Shown here piece by piece: positions 45,585 through 57,740 of a stretch of 64,000 nucleotides of DNA. The position numbers and the translations under genes were made by a program. The number at the start of each line of letters is the position of its first letter. Position 1 is the first letter of the stretch. The notes beneath the pieces are model-generated. The model searched no databases. It saw nothing but the letters and a program-made list of their open reading frames with translations, and was not told the DNA's origin. This DNA is from Bryoerythrophyllum caledonicum (taxonomy: Eukaryota; Streptophyta; Bryopsida; Pottiales; Pottiaceae): the NCBI GenBank assembly GCA_963971425.1, contig OZ020521.1, positions 12,603,519-12,667,518 on the forward strand. The letters run 5' to 3'.

Positions 45585-47405
45585 GTGCCAGAGCTCAGAC
45601 ATGATACTCTATCCGAGCTAGAAGGAGATAGCATCCGGGCCTGCCCGGATAGGTGGACCATGGGAAGGTGGAGGGAGGTGTACGGTTTTCCACGACAAGG
45701 AGCAAGATGGACCAGTCTGAAGAAGGAGGAGTATGCCAAAGGACGTTTCTGCACCAAAGACGCCAAGAATGGCTACGCGTTGCAAGATTGCCTTGACCCT
45801 CGAGCCAAACGGGTCTTTGCATTCTTTGTGCCTATCTTACACCCAGAAAAACCCATCCGAGTCACGGTTACCCTTACTAACACTTTGTATGGTTCCTACC
45901 TAGAAGAAAGGATAGTGAATTGGGCCATTATTGTGAAAGAGGTGGTACTGAGGTTGACGAAGGGTGTCCACAGCACCAAGCATTCACCCATCTGCCCCTA
46001 TTTGATCCACCTATATCACCACTTCAAGGAGACCACTCCGGAGGAGACCATGGTGTATGACACTCAACTGATGATGAAGAAGTTTAAGAGGATGGAATTG
46101 GAGCCCGAGCTTGGATCAGAAGGAGGAAGTAGCTCATCGCAGTCAGAGGGAGAAACACTACCACCTCCCAAGCGTCATTGACAGAGACAAGAAGGAGCAC
46201 CTTCCACCCGGACTCGAGTTGCTGCCCATGCAGCCGCTACAGGGTTAGCTCAACTCGGAGGGTGGACTTACCGTGCCTCCGAGTTGATAGAGGCTCTCCG
46301 GGTGTATGTGGACGATGTGGATAAGACCTTGGTACAGTTAGGCAGCCTTCTTGGTAATACCTCTTACCAAGGACTGGTCGCAACGGCCAAGGAGAAGATG
46401 GGAGGAGTTGGTGACCTCCGCCTTATAGAACAGAAGGTCAACCGACTCACTTTGGAGTTGACCAAGATGAAGAGTCGGGCATTAGAGGCAGAGAAGAGTT
46501 GCGAGGAGGCTCTTCTCCAAGTCAATCCCTCGACATCGACGTTACAGCAGGTGGAGGAGGCATTGCACGTCCTAGCGGATGCCGTGATGAAGGCCAAGAT
46601 GTTTGATGCTAGATTGGAGAGGGATGGCCACATTTCTAGCAAGAAGGTGATTGCCTTCATGATGGAACAGACCGTGAAGATCGAAGAGGCGTATGCTAAC
46701 ATGAGGTTGTTGGTAAGCAACCTCACCCATATCCTACCAAAGTTTGTGGAGGATTCGGATGGTTCGGACAAGGATGACGACTCTAGATCAGAAGCGGATT
46801 TGGAGAAGCAAGACTCGGGTAATCAAGGGCTTACGCTAGGGAGGGGCGTGATTGATCTCGATAGTCCTGATCTCTCTTCTCGAATTCCCGCAGTGGGAGT
46901 TATTGTTTACTCTTCCCCTACAGATATCACCACGCAAGTGCAGAGTAGAAGAAAAGATAGTTTGGGTACCACGATGGAGCCTCCGTGCACGACTCTTCCT
47001 TGTCAATTTTCCCGTGGAGACCCCGTTCATGTAACACTGATTGTTACTCCTTTGCAGGGTATGTCTCCTTTTGGGAAGACCACGAGTGAGAGTTCGGCTT
47101 ACTTGGACCTTCCAGTGCGGACTGAGGTCAAGTTGGGACACACTTCCATACAAGAGGCCTTCATTGGAACTCTGAGCCTCGTACCGGCCCAGTCCGAGCT
47201 CCACCGAAGCACGACTTCCGTGCTACTCACTCCGGGTGGACCGGATGCCTCCTTGACTTCGATGGAGGCCTTACCTCGGTCATCCATGGCCGGATCGGTA
47301 CCCTCTTCATCTGCAGATCTGTTATCACCTCTTGTGACGCTCGCGAAGGCTGCGGTGAACCCGAATTCGAGCAAGAGCGCAAACAAACGAAAGAGGAGGG
47401 AATAG
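45585..47405 (+). pseudogene. Retroelement-like ORF split by one in-frame TGA
   Basis: Two open stretches, up to 46181 and from there to 47405, share one frame and are separated only by TGA at 46179-46181; together they span about 606 codons. The frame opens after a stop at 45570. The first Met is in 'DRWTMGRWREVYGFP', about 25 codons in. The N-terminal part ('ERIVNWAIIVKEVVLRL', then 'PICPYLIHLYHHFK') resembles plant-transposon-associated ORFs by general character only. The middle is coiled coil (LIEQKVNRLTLELTKMKSRA), followed by an acidic stretch (SDGSDKDDDSRSEADLEKQ), then Ser/Thr-rich low complexity and a basic end (KSANKRKRRE). No RT or integrase is linked to it. Gag-like or accessory ORF is an inference. 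Confidence 0.5.
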
Positions 47406-48839
47406 AAGAGAAGACTTGAGGAGTTGACCAGGAAGTAGGATCAAAATCTTAGTTGGTAGGCCACTGTTCATTCGCGGACTAGGCCCCGCGTTGACTTTGG
47501 GATTTGACTTGGTTTTGCCTTGGAATTTGTGTAATAAGTTACCTTCTGACGGTGCACGTCGTGTGGAGTGGTAGCTACGGCCGCCAAGAGTAGTTAATGC
47601 GCTGTTTTTAGTTAGAAGGTATCGTTTGCCTTTAGACGTGTGAGTGAGTTCTTGGCAGTATAAGAGAGGAGTCTCGTGGCACCTCTTTTCACTGCTTGAT
47701 GTCTGTATTTGCTTTCAGTTTAATTCTAAACCTACGCTCTCAGAAAACCTTCGATGGTTGGAGAGCTCGGATTGCATACATGACTGTGATTGCCATTTCA
47801 AGTAGTCCACTCCTCAAGTTCGTACTAAACGTCGACTCATTGTTTCCTTGTTCCATCAAGTAGAGTTAGTCCGGGTGGATGGAAATAAGAGGTGAAGTAG
47901 AGAGATTGTTAGTAGGGGTGTGACTCTAATTGTAACAATTAAAGTTGTTTCCTTGTTCCATCAAGTAGATTAGTCCGTGTGGGTGGGAATAAAAGGTGAG
48001 ATTGTCAGTGTCTAGGGAAGGACGAGGGGGGAGTGACGAACGTGAAAGGGTCATAGCGAGTCTTGAGTGACCTTCCGGCGTCAGATTGGCGTCGGTTGTG
48101 AAGGCTAGTGTCGTTCCCGGAAGCATCCTACCTCTAGCCGCATCGGATGTAGAGGGAGACTTAGAGAGGTCCGGATAGTAGGTGGGCACGCCCCCTCCTC
48201 ACTTACATTACATCTCTCTTAGTTTCGGTAACATGGGCCTAACTCCCCTTCGAGGGGATCTTAGTGACACCATAAACATCCAAGTGAGTGAGTAGATGTA
48301 GAAGGAGAGAATGGGAGGAAGGATAGTTGTTACTTGTGTCAAACATTAAAATCTCTGTGAGTCCACGGACCATCGCCCTTGGTGATATAATTTTTATCCG
48401 TACCACACGGACTATCGTCCGTGATGATATAATCTTTATCCGTACCACACGGACTATCGTCCGTGATGATATAATCTTTATCCGGGTACGCATGTACTTC
48501 GGATGTCTATAGTGTGCATAGGTGTAAAGATAACCCCATCTCTAAAATGTGACTAAATAGAAGTAGGTTCCTACCCGAAGGTCCGTACCTTCCGAGTAAG
48601 GTAGGTCCCTACCTTTCGAGCGAAGTAGGCTCCTACCCAGGGAAACGCACTTGTATGGAGAGCGGGGTGGTGGATATAGTTAACGCTCAGGCGTTGTAAT
48701 CTAAACCTTTCATTTCTTTCTTTTGATGTATCTATTGTGGTATGTTTAAAATTGTATATATCTAGGCTTGTTGTTAGTCGTTGTAGTTCTCGGTGATTCT
48801 CTGTGGGAACGATTACCTTAAGGGTATCTTTGTGTTAAG
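47406..48839. other. Retroelement flank with tandem repeats
   Basis: No gene. Two tandem arrays: a ~106-bp duplication at 47840-48020 ('tgtttccttgttccatcaag' twice) and a 42-bp unit repeated about 2.6 times at 48360-48484 ('ccgtaccacacggactatcg'). 48560-48645 has repeated palindromic 'gtaggtccctac'-like units. No LTR pair was recognised. Confidence 0.5.
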
Positions 48840-50000
48840 ATGTGAATACTTGCCAACACGTACTACGACAATGCCACCCAGTAGAACACATGTCACAAAT
48901 GACCATTGTGGCTGCTCATTTGGCACTACAGGACATTCGACATCGCAATCCAGCAAAGATGTGAGAAAGACCAGGGTGTACCGTGCCACCAATATGTGAC
49001 AAATGGCAAGGCGTACAATTGCGCTTGTGATCCTTCCATACCTTACCATCACAACCCTCCAACAGTAACACTCCTGAGTTCTTTACCTCACGAACTCGTA
49101 AGATCACTCATCCTACCGTCACATCTAAGGTGGTAGGCGCTGCTTGCTGCAAATATACATAGTTTCCAGGATTAAAACCTTGCACTTGCGGTTGGTAGTC
49201 TCCTTCCCGTATCGTAGCATAGCGCAACGTATCTCGATGTTGAGCAATGGAGAGATTCTCCAATGCCATGGGCATCACCCCCTTGAACAGATCTGCACAT
49301 TCTTCATACACTTGAGCTCAGGTGTCTGGATTGTCCATGTTAGCCAACACTGTGTCAGCATCTGCTTAAACGGCCTTTGATAACACGAGATGCCTTCCAA
49401 ACAACAAGAAGTAAGGAAAAAATGATGCCAAGGATGCTTGCTTATTAAACCGATAGCCCATGGCTATCTACGGTAATTGCAAGTCCCGATCTTGGTGATG
49501 TTCTTTCTTCAAACTATACTTCCAAAGCCCCCTCTTGACGGTTTGTACCATGCGCTCCGCCAATCCATCCGCTTTATGGTCATCCCTTGAAGTAGTGCGG
49601 TAATCAATGATTGCTTTCTCACACAATGTTTGAAATTCATCCAAAAACTCACATCCTTGGTCTGTGAGTACCTTCGCGGAAGCTTTAAAGCAACTAAGAA
49701 CACGATCAAAGAAAGAATAAGCGGCTCTTTAACTGAACTTGTCAGGCAAGGCTACCAACTCTATCCACTTCGAGAAGTCTTCAATCTTCACTAATACATA
49801 CTTGTGTCGAGGTGCCACTAGCAGTGGATTTGCAAACTTCAAGCTCCACATGTATCCCACGCCCATAATTGGTAATGGTTGCAACTGTGGCATCGGATCG
49901 TTAAAAGACGCTTGCACACGATCATACACCATGCAGCGAGCGACCAAAGCTTGAACGTGTGATTGCATTCTACGCCACCAATAGTGAAGCTAGAGCAAGC
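48840..50000 (-). pseudogene. Ty3-type integrase with PHD-like C-terminal remnant
   Basis: Minus-strand pol C-terminus. 'HVQALVARCMVYDRVQASF' precedes the catalytic core. The first catalytic Asp is replaced by Lys in 'MWSLKFANPL', the second is kept in 'VLTDQGCEF', and the Glu is kept in 'ADGLAERMVQT'. Downstream are 'MALENLSIAQHRDTLRYA' and 'NYVYLQQAAPTTLDV', then 'ILRVREVKNSGVLLLEG' and a 'CTPCHL' segment. Past 48960 the frame reads CRMSCSAK, a stop, then ATMVICDMCSTGWHCRSTC: a Cys/His pattern of a PHD-type finger. Several stops are present (49510-49390, for example), so it is inactive. Confidence 0.75.
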
Positions 50001-50128
50001 TATAAGTCATTGACTCGAAAGTGCCCAAGGTCTTCATGCGTGTCCTTCATGAGCTTCACTCTTTCCAATAGAATTGGCACCACCTTCTGGGTGCCATCAA
50101 GCCACACTCTCAAAAGATGAGCCTTCAC

Positions 50129-51758
50129 CTACACAAATTGTTTGGCTCGTTGTGAGACTCGGTCTCTCTCCTTAGCAGACCACGTAGGAACCATTTTTCC
50201 ATTCTTCAAAATGTGCATCACGTTCTTGTCTTCAAAGAAGTCTTTGGCGCCCCTAGATTCTTTACCACCATCCACATCTACTGTGGCCACAATAGATTCT
50301 CCAATGTCATCTCTTTGCATTGCCAACATACTAAGAACGGCCGAAAAATGCTTACGCGGCAACGGGTCAACCTCATCCTCACTGTGCCATCTAGCGCTCG
50401 TAGCATCCGCTTGGTTTGGAATTGGATTGCGGCTAAGGCCGTCGGCATTTATGTTCACCAATCGTGCTCTATGCACCACCTTGAAGTCGTACTCCATCAA
50501 CATCAAGGCCCACCGTTTTAGTTTCCCTATTAGTTTGTCAGATTCCATCAACCACTTTAACGTTGATGATCTAAAACCAACAGAAACTCATTACCATAAA
50601 AGTAACATAGAAATAAGCAATTGCTCATATAGCGGCCAAACATTCCCCTTCATACAAGCTATACTGAGCTTCTATGTTGTTGTTGGACCGACTGGCGTAC
50701 GCAATCACGAACTCCTTATTGTCATCATTCATCTACGTCAACACCGCGCCGATTTCCAACGCGCTCCAGTCCATATGTATTCTGTATGTCCTTCCTCCTA
50801 TCGGCCTTCAAAGTATAGGTGCTGATGCCAAGCAATTCTTCTACTCGTAGAAAGCTATCTCTTGCTCATGTCTTTTGATCCAAGGTTGATCATTCCTTGT
50901 CAACATGGTCAATGGTTTGGAAATAACATTGAAAGTTTTTACAAACTTTCTATAGTAGTTACACAATTCCAAGAATGCACGTAGCCTACTAACATCTCTT
51001 TGTCTAGGAATAGACACCGCTACTTCAAATTTTCTAGCTACCACATCCAATCCACTTGGGTATATCATGTGGCCTAAGTACTCGATGCGGTCAAAGAAAA
51101 ATTTGCACTTACTAGGGTGCAATTTCAAACCGTGGAGTCATAATCTAGCAAACACTTTGATTCTTGCTAAAGACAACGATGTCGTCAATGTAGCATCTCA
51201 CAAAGGCCAAGCCCAAGAATACTCGGTCCATAACCCTTTGAAATTGAGGAGGCCCATTCTTCAATCCAAATGGTAAGAACTTCCGTTGGAACAACCGGTC
51301 CTTTCCATCTTTGTCAATGCCCGAGAATGTGGTCTTTTCCTTGTCTTCCTCTCTCTGTCCAATCTAGTGGTATCTAGAGTGCGAGTCCAATGTACTGAAC
51401 ATTTTGGCGCGGCCAATAGCTTCAAGCTTCTCTTTCGATCTTGGCATGGCATAACAATCCAACTTGGTGTATTTATTAATCCTCTTGTAGTCCCCGCAAA
51501 TCCTCTTCTTGGTCTAATTACCATAGATATAATTCTTGGATGATGTAACCGTCGCTGCTGCGTACTCACAATTTAGTGGAGCCAACTCTTTAGCCTTGCA
51601 ACCACCAACTCTTCCATACGAGCGCGTATCATCCTTCGTTTAATGTCGCAATACTTGTACGGCTTGCAATATATTGGTGCTTTGTCTTTCAAGTTTATAC
51701 ATACTTCGTGCCCCTTCAATACTCCCAAGTCTTCTAGATTAAAGGCAAAACAATCCAT
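50129..51758 (-). pseudogene. Ty3-type reverse transcriptase and RNase H
   Basis: Order on the minus strand: 'HEVCINLKDKAPIYCKPYKY' (RT entry, 51710-51640), the catalytic Tyr-Ile-Asp-Asp box at 51192-51181, then 'KCKFFFDRIEYLGHMI' and 'RAFLELCNYYRKFVKTF' (thumb, 51115-50935), a fragmented RNase H, and 'NINADGLSRNPIPNQ' (about 50460-50415) marking its end, as in many Ty3 elements. Frameshifts and stops separate the pieces. The catalytic box survives but the protein does not. Confidence 0.85.
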
Positions 51759-51759
51759 G

Positions 51760-53990
51760 TACTCCTAGAAGAACTCATGTTCCTCTGCCTCGACTGCTCT
51801 ATCCGCCAGGCCTACTATCGGTTTCCAAGTATCCTTGGTCACCGCCTCCTTTGGTTCCTTTGGAGCAAGATTCCCCTTCCTTGGTTGCTATTAAATGCCA
51901 GATGGAGCTTCCAAGTCTTCCTTCCCCATCATGCTTCCAAGGCTTAATTTGCCAATCTCCTCCATTTGGTGAGCAGTGTGTTGTTCCATAAACATCTTAT
52001 CTACAGCTTCCTCCGAATCCCTCTTCTAGTGGGCCAATTCTCTACTTCGGCTCCAATGTAAAATTCCATGTAACCGTTGCAAATAGAAGCTAACCGCTTA
52101 TGTTCAGCCACAAGCAACAAAATGTTTAATTCATCCATGGAACAGATCCAAGTCAAGTAATTTAATTCTATTGCTTGCCCAAGTTAAAATTGCCGTTGTT
52201 GCTCTGAAATGTCGGGCGCATTGGTAGTGCTCGCGGGAAAGCCCAAGGCTCTCTCCCGCTCGTCGGCATTGGGCTTTACCATCTGTTGAGACAAGAAATC
52301 CCAAACAAGCACAGGGCCATTATCCTTAAAGGCATATGACCTAGCAAAACTAATCAACGTAGGTTCTCCTTTGTAGTTAACTACCGCCAAAGGTGTTTGG
52401 TCGTCATGGTAAACGCGCCGAGGTGTCGTGTGAGGATCCAAAATATCAGTTAGATAGACATCCGGCCGTTTGATATGACCCACGATGAACTATAGCAACT
52501 CTTGAGGTGCGATGTTTGTCCATCACAACCGTGGGCGATATCCTTGCAATTCCACCGTAGCCGCATTTAGCAATACTCGCAAACCTAGAGTCTGATGTAT
52601 GCGGTGCATGCTCTCTAAGGTCCTTGACTTGGAACTACTCATCACTTGTACAATCTCCACAATGAAACTTGATGGTTGCTTGTGAGATGTCTGAAGTAAA
52701 CGTAGTACGCGGATCATATCATGAAAAGGCCAAGAATGAGTATCTTTCAACATGTTATGGTGTCCAGCCATAGACATACCTTGGCATAGCTAAGCCGCAA
52801 TGACAAGGTCCGCATGGCCAACACGGTGAATGTCCTCTCATGAAAGCAAGGCAACATCACCAACAAACATGGAAAAGGAAATGTTGATGGCACTAGTGGC
52901 TAACAAGTCCGAAAATTGCGTCTTGAATTACCGTGAATGCCGCTTGGCTACATGCCTTGCTGCCTCATCAACATCTACATAGATGTAACATTTGACTTTG
53001 ATCCCTAGTTGTAGCACTGCCGCCAAGCCACTTCCGATTCCGCGGAATAACTCCAACAAGTCAATCTCGTCCTCTGATGCGTTCCAATGGATGGTGGAAG
53101 TCTAGAGGTGGTCATAAATCTTGGTCCCATCTAGACTCATCCTCTACTTGTGGGAGCATCAAATGCTGCCAAGCATCTTCAATGACATGCTCAACATCCT
53201 TCTAAAGATGAGTTGTCGTGCTCCTTGTTGTTTTTATGCTGGGTTTATATCTCCCTGTAACTCCACCACTCGTGTTACTCACGTGGGCATCCACTTCATC
53301 AAGGGTAGGAGTAGTCATAGAGAAATCCTCAACACCCTCATTAAACCATAGTGATTTACATCCATACCTCATGAGTAGGCAATCGCATCCGCAAGGTTAT
53401 CACTCAGAACTCAAACAAATCAAGCTAACTGTTGCGCATCTCCCGTTTGCCATCCTGGTCTATAACTTATTTCACTCCAGAAATCCAAGGTGAACTCCAT
53501 GGGATATTGGATTGCCGAGCCCACCAAGGCATCATGTGACTTGGCCTCGATGACTATAGCTTTCGCCTTCATAAAGCTCACATCCTCGTCATCATTTTTA
53601 TTGAGTCGCAACATCAACTCCAAATTTGTGATGCCCATAGCGTGCTCCGTACCCCCCACAAACGTGCTAAATGTCCATAGACACTTCTCCAAAGTGTCCC
53701 ATGTCAAGCCCAACTCCTCAATAGTAGATGCTTCCAACATCAACGGTTGAGCTCCTGAATCCTAAAGCACTCGTTGAGATATAAAAACCTGCTCCTTAAG
53801 CCCAATAAGTTGGAAAATTCCTTTAGAGTTGTCAACCACCACCACACTAGGTGTAATGGATGACGTCTTGATTGCAAGTCAAGCGGCCATGGTCTTGACA
53901 CGCATGGCTGCCGAAAGCAGCCCCTCCATGTTGTCTTCATGACTTTCATTCGTCGCCTCCTCAATCACTTCCATCTTCAATGCATTGACG
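51760..53990 (-). pseudogene. Ty3 protease and spacer with methyltransferase-like motif
   Basis: A retropepsin-type active site DSGAQPLML starts at 53761, immediately after an in-frame TAG. Next follow 'TFSTFVGGTEHAMGITNLEL' and 'KAKAIVIEAKSHDALVGS' (53743-53420). Between protease and RT, 52483-52150 encodes 'PTLISFARSYAFKDNGPVL' then 'PNADERERALGFPASTT'. The E-R-x-x-G-F-P pattern recalls the C-terminal part of C5 cytosine methyltransferases; related spacer domains occur in some algal and plant Ty3 elements. That relation is my inference from motif shape. Confidence 0.6.
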
Positions 53991-54588
53991 CCTGTGGAGT
54001 TATGCAACTCACACATTGTGGTTGCCATCTTGAAGAATGCTGCCAAATTAAAGCCATTCTGTGACATCAGCTTCGCAGAGCATAGTGAAGCCTGACAAAC
54101 CATGTTTGATGCCTCGATTACCACCAAATCTGTTGGCTCTTCAACCCTAATTAGAAGACGTCTTGAAGGCGCCTCTCGTCAAGTTGGAGGTACGATGGAA
54201 GATGTTAGCACCATCTCCTCCAACGTGAAGGACTCCAGCAACCGAGCTTACCAATTGTCCTTTCCACATTGAGGATCGAGAGTTCGGCTCGCTGCACATG
54301 TTGTCTCCTTGATCACCGGTGTTTGACTCCGTGTAAGGTCATAAGCCTCTTGTAAGCCATCCGTGGTAGCAAATGCCGTGCCACTCAACATATAATCCCC
54401 AAATTTGTCATGATCGGGTCTAAACCCACCCTAGCATGAAAGTTAGGAGTGATTGGAGGCTTGTCACTTACTAAAGTTGTGTTCGCACTCAAGGCCTCGA
54501 TCTTGGTCTCAAATTCTGCGAACTTTGCCTTCCATCTCTTCTTCACCCCTCCAAAGGCCTTCAACTCCTTGTCCTTGCCTCCTTTTCT

Positions 54589-57023
54589 TCAAACAGACTT
54601 CAAGTCGGAGTCAAGCTTCCAACACTTAGCTTCGGAGTGCCCCTTGGCACCACAACCGGAGCAAAATCCACTAGCTTGGAGGATATAGGACTTGATTTCC
54701 TTGCAATCCTTCCTCAAATGCCCTAGCTTGCCATAATTAAAGCATAATGCCTCAGTGTCAGTGGCATAGGAGGGAATAGCAGCTTTGACAACTTTTGCAT
54801 TCTCACAGACCTTCTCTTTGCGTTTGAGAAATTCCATGGCCACTTTCTCTTCCAACAAATTGATCTCAATTTGCTCTGAAGTCTCAAATATTAATTGTAA
54901 GGCCGGTGGCTCATCCAATCGCAATGCTTCATTGCAAACTAATGTTTTCAATTCCTTTTCTAGGATGTTGTACCAATGCTGCACCGCCTGTTGCTCCGTG
55001 ACTCCAAGAGTAGCAAAGATCAGTCTCCGCAATCTTGCATGAGCTTCCCGCAAGGATTTATCTCCTCCTAGTGCAAAAGACCTCAACTCCTTCATCTTGT
55101 CTGCCCGTTGACCCTGGTAGTCTCGGCGAAGTTGTATAAAGAACATGATTATAGGATTGAATAGAGGTGGAGTAGCCACCATCTCCACTAATTAACTCAT
55201 CTCCTCGGTACCACCTGTGCCCTCTTCTTATTTCCCGTTGCCCAAAAGTGATGGCACACTTGGTGCCCACCAAAAACATTCGCGTAGTTCGGTGCGTAGA
55301 TATATTTTCCACGCCAAGACTTCTATAAGGTGAGCCTCCTCGAGTTCTCCATAATCCGCCAACGGAGCTCCCTCCAGACTTCCAAATAAGGCCCTCTAAA
55401 TCATGTACAGATTGAAGTTCAAACACGTTGACAAGAATTTTCTTCTCTTAAGGTTCCAACTCAACCACAGGGAAGTCAATGAGCATCAGAAACATAACAT
55501 GCTAAGGATAAACAAGTCCTCCTAGCAACCGACAACTCCCTCCTAAAATGGCTTCGGATACTTTACCTTGTTGAAGCCGCTCCAGGCCTCCAGATAGCCA
55601 AATCTACCACTACACTAAACATTGTATTAAGTGTAGTCAGACAAATAGTGTAATTACCCTACTACACTATTTGCGAACTTGTTCACAATCAGTGTTAGCT
55701 GCGGCAAACTTTTTTATACACTAATTGTGCACAAGTAAAAAAAAAAAAAAAACACCCATTTCTACTGCCATTTACATATAGTGTAATGTTTCACATTTAG
55801 TGTAATGTTGTGTCATTACACTAATTGTAATTCTTACATTTAGTGTAAGGGTTCGTATTTAGTGTAGACGACACTAAATGCGATGTTTAGTGTAGGTAGC
55901 TACAGAGAAAATCCTAAATCCACTCTAAGCCTTACATTGCCACATATAAGTAGCTGGCCTTTCTCTACAACAACAAAAGTTCTAGGATAATGCCCTACAA
56001 ATTTGAATAATCAATAATCTCCTGTAATGTACAACTCTTGCACTAAAATGTGCACAAGCTATTGACAAAGATGTCCACAAGTGTCAACCACTAACTTGGT
56101 TGCAATGTGGATGTCGCGCAGCCGGATCGCCACCTCCGCGCTTCACCCAAATCACTTCACAACCACCTTCTTTAGTCAGCGCTGTAATGTCTGCACGCCG
56201 GTGTACATTCCAATCACGTGCACTTCTCGCTTCACGGCCCGTATCCTCCTAAGGTCAACCCGTATTGCAGACACGGCATCCCTCCCAGCATTCTTGATGG
56301 ATTCAAGCTCTTTCAGCAACGTCTCAAGTTTGTGAATTGCGAGCTCAACATTTTGCAGCTCGTAGGTGCAGACCTCTACAGCCGCGACATGGGAATAGGT
56401 CGGCTCCGGCGCCGACTCCAGGCCCTTCAGTCTACCTGCTCCGGTCCCTTTTCAAATCTTCTTCTTGCTGCTGAGATCCTCTTGTTCTGACCTTGTGCTA
56501 AATGTGAGCACTCACACCCATGCAAAGCCTCGTAAAGGTTCCGTCAACAGAGAATCCTCCTCAAGCAGAAGTCTGTGTCCTCGTGACTGCACTTGTGAGG
56601 TTCACTAACTTCTCCAAACTGAGCAGCCAATACCGGTTCCACTTGCGGAGGCTGAATTTGCGCCTTGGCCACTTGAACTCCGTCACTTCTTCCACACGAA
56701 GATTCCTCCGCCGCAGACAGGACCTCCGCTCACCAATTTGGAGCCCGCAGCCTCGCGGCAGCACTCCCAAATCCTCGCGTCTGCATACAGCAAATCGTAA
56801 GCATTGTTCGCGTCGTGCTCACGAACCCCTGCAGCCAGTTGTGTTTACTGTTCCTGACCTCCGCTCCCAAACCCTTGCGTCGTGAGCACTGCTCCTGCCC
56901 GTCTCTTCTTCTGGAGTAGCCTCCTTCACCGCCTTTCTTTCTAGCTTCTCCAGGCGTCGTACTCTCAGCACCTGTAACTAAACTACGCATCTCTCTAGCA
57001 AATGATCTTAGTATCAAGTGCAT
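54589..57023 (-). pseudogene. Ty3 gag with zinc knuckles, interrupted by a nested MITE
   Basis: Starts near ATG 57023 ('MHLILRSFAREMRSLVTG'). Coiled-coil text at 56370-56210 ('NVELAIHKLETLLKELES') follows, then after the nested element 'VFELQSVHDLEGLIWKSGGS' (55430-55370), 'MFLVGTKCAITFGQREIRR' and the capsid-like 'SFALGGDKSLREAHARLRRL' (55085-55020). Two zinc knuckles end it: 'CFNYGKLGHLRKDC' (second Cys changed to Tyr) and the intact CX2CX4HX4C 'CSGCGAKGHSEAKC' near 54660-54620. Frameshifts and stops throughout. Confidence 0.75.
55608..55895. mobile_element. CACTA-like MITE nested in Ty3 gag
   Basis: The left end CACTACACTAAACATTG and the inverse right end CTACACTAAACATCGC match well. Subterminal 'tttagtgtaa' motifs recur in both orientations, as in CACTA elements. 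On the minus strand the gag-derived sequence resumes on both sides, so the MITE inserted after the retroelement. The 3-bp target duplication is not clear. Confidence 0.7.
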
Positions 57024-57740
57024 AGACCTCTACGCAGAATACATGTGACGTGATGATCACACCGAAGTTAGGGTATGGCAACAGGAGCAGAAGCTGTCCA
57101 CGAGACCTTCGCTGCTTCATGCACTAGGCTCCGAAGTCCTTCCTCCACGCCCCCACCCAGTTCAATTGTGATCCCGTCGTGAATCCTAACCCTAATCACT
57201 AGTTAGGACTAAGTTGTACGCCTTCCGATAACTCCACAACTCCCAAGGGGCTTTCTAACCGGAAACCACCTACCCAAACGTCTCCATGCGCCAATCCTGA
57301 CAATTTTTTCATCGCATACATTGGTAGATTATAGCATTTAAAGCAAGCCGAACAATATTCTTGCACCTTAATTTTACAAGGTCAATACACTGTCATGTTT
57401 TCTTGATGAAATGAAAATATCAGTCTACACTAGTGGCCACTCTTCAACATCACAATCTACATGACTAAAAGTACTTGTCCATCAAATTTTAAATAAAACA
57501 TATATGCCTACTAAAAATCACAACAATCTTGCACCGGAAAGGGACTAAAAGTTGATCAAGATACTTTTTTTTTTTGTTTTGTTCTCGGAGTATTAATCTT
57601 ATATCAAATGGAGAACATAATCTCAAGATGATATAAGGAATGTAACTAATCTCCCAACTTACTTGCCTTCAAAACAACAACTGCATTTAGTCGCATAACT
57701 ACTATTTCACTAAATGCAAGTTAGTGCATGTAGGAATTAT
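57024..57740. other. Intergenic between Ty3 relic and receptor kinase
   Basis: No gene seen. The first ~250 bp may be 5' leader or LTR remnant of the Ty3 element, but no matching LTR was found near 48 kb. The part next to 57740 should be kinase 3' UTR. Confidence 0.35.

Noticed and set aside
48360-48484. CRISPR-like regular repeats
   Set aside because: Only about 2.6 direct copies of a 42-bp unit with no variable spacers, in a plant nuclear context: a simple tandem duplication.
50142-50825. 227-codon plus-strand frame
   Set aside because: Antisense to the RT/RNase H region of the Ty3 relic.
48000-57200. LTR pair for the Ty3 element
   Set aside because: I compared the flanks near 48.0-48.8 kb and 57.0-57.7 kb and found no convincing direct repeat or tRNA primer site.
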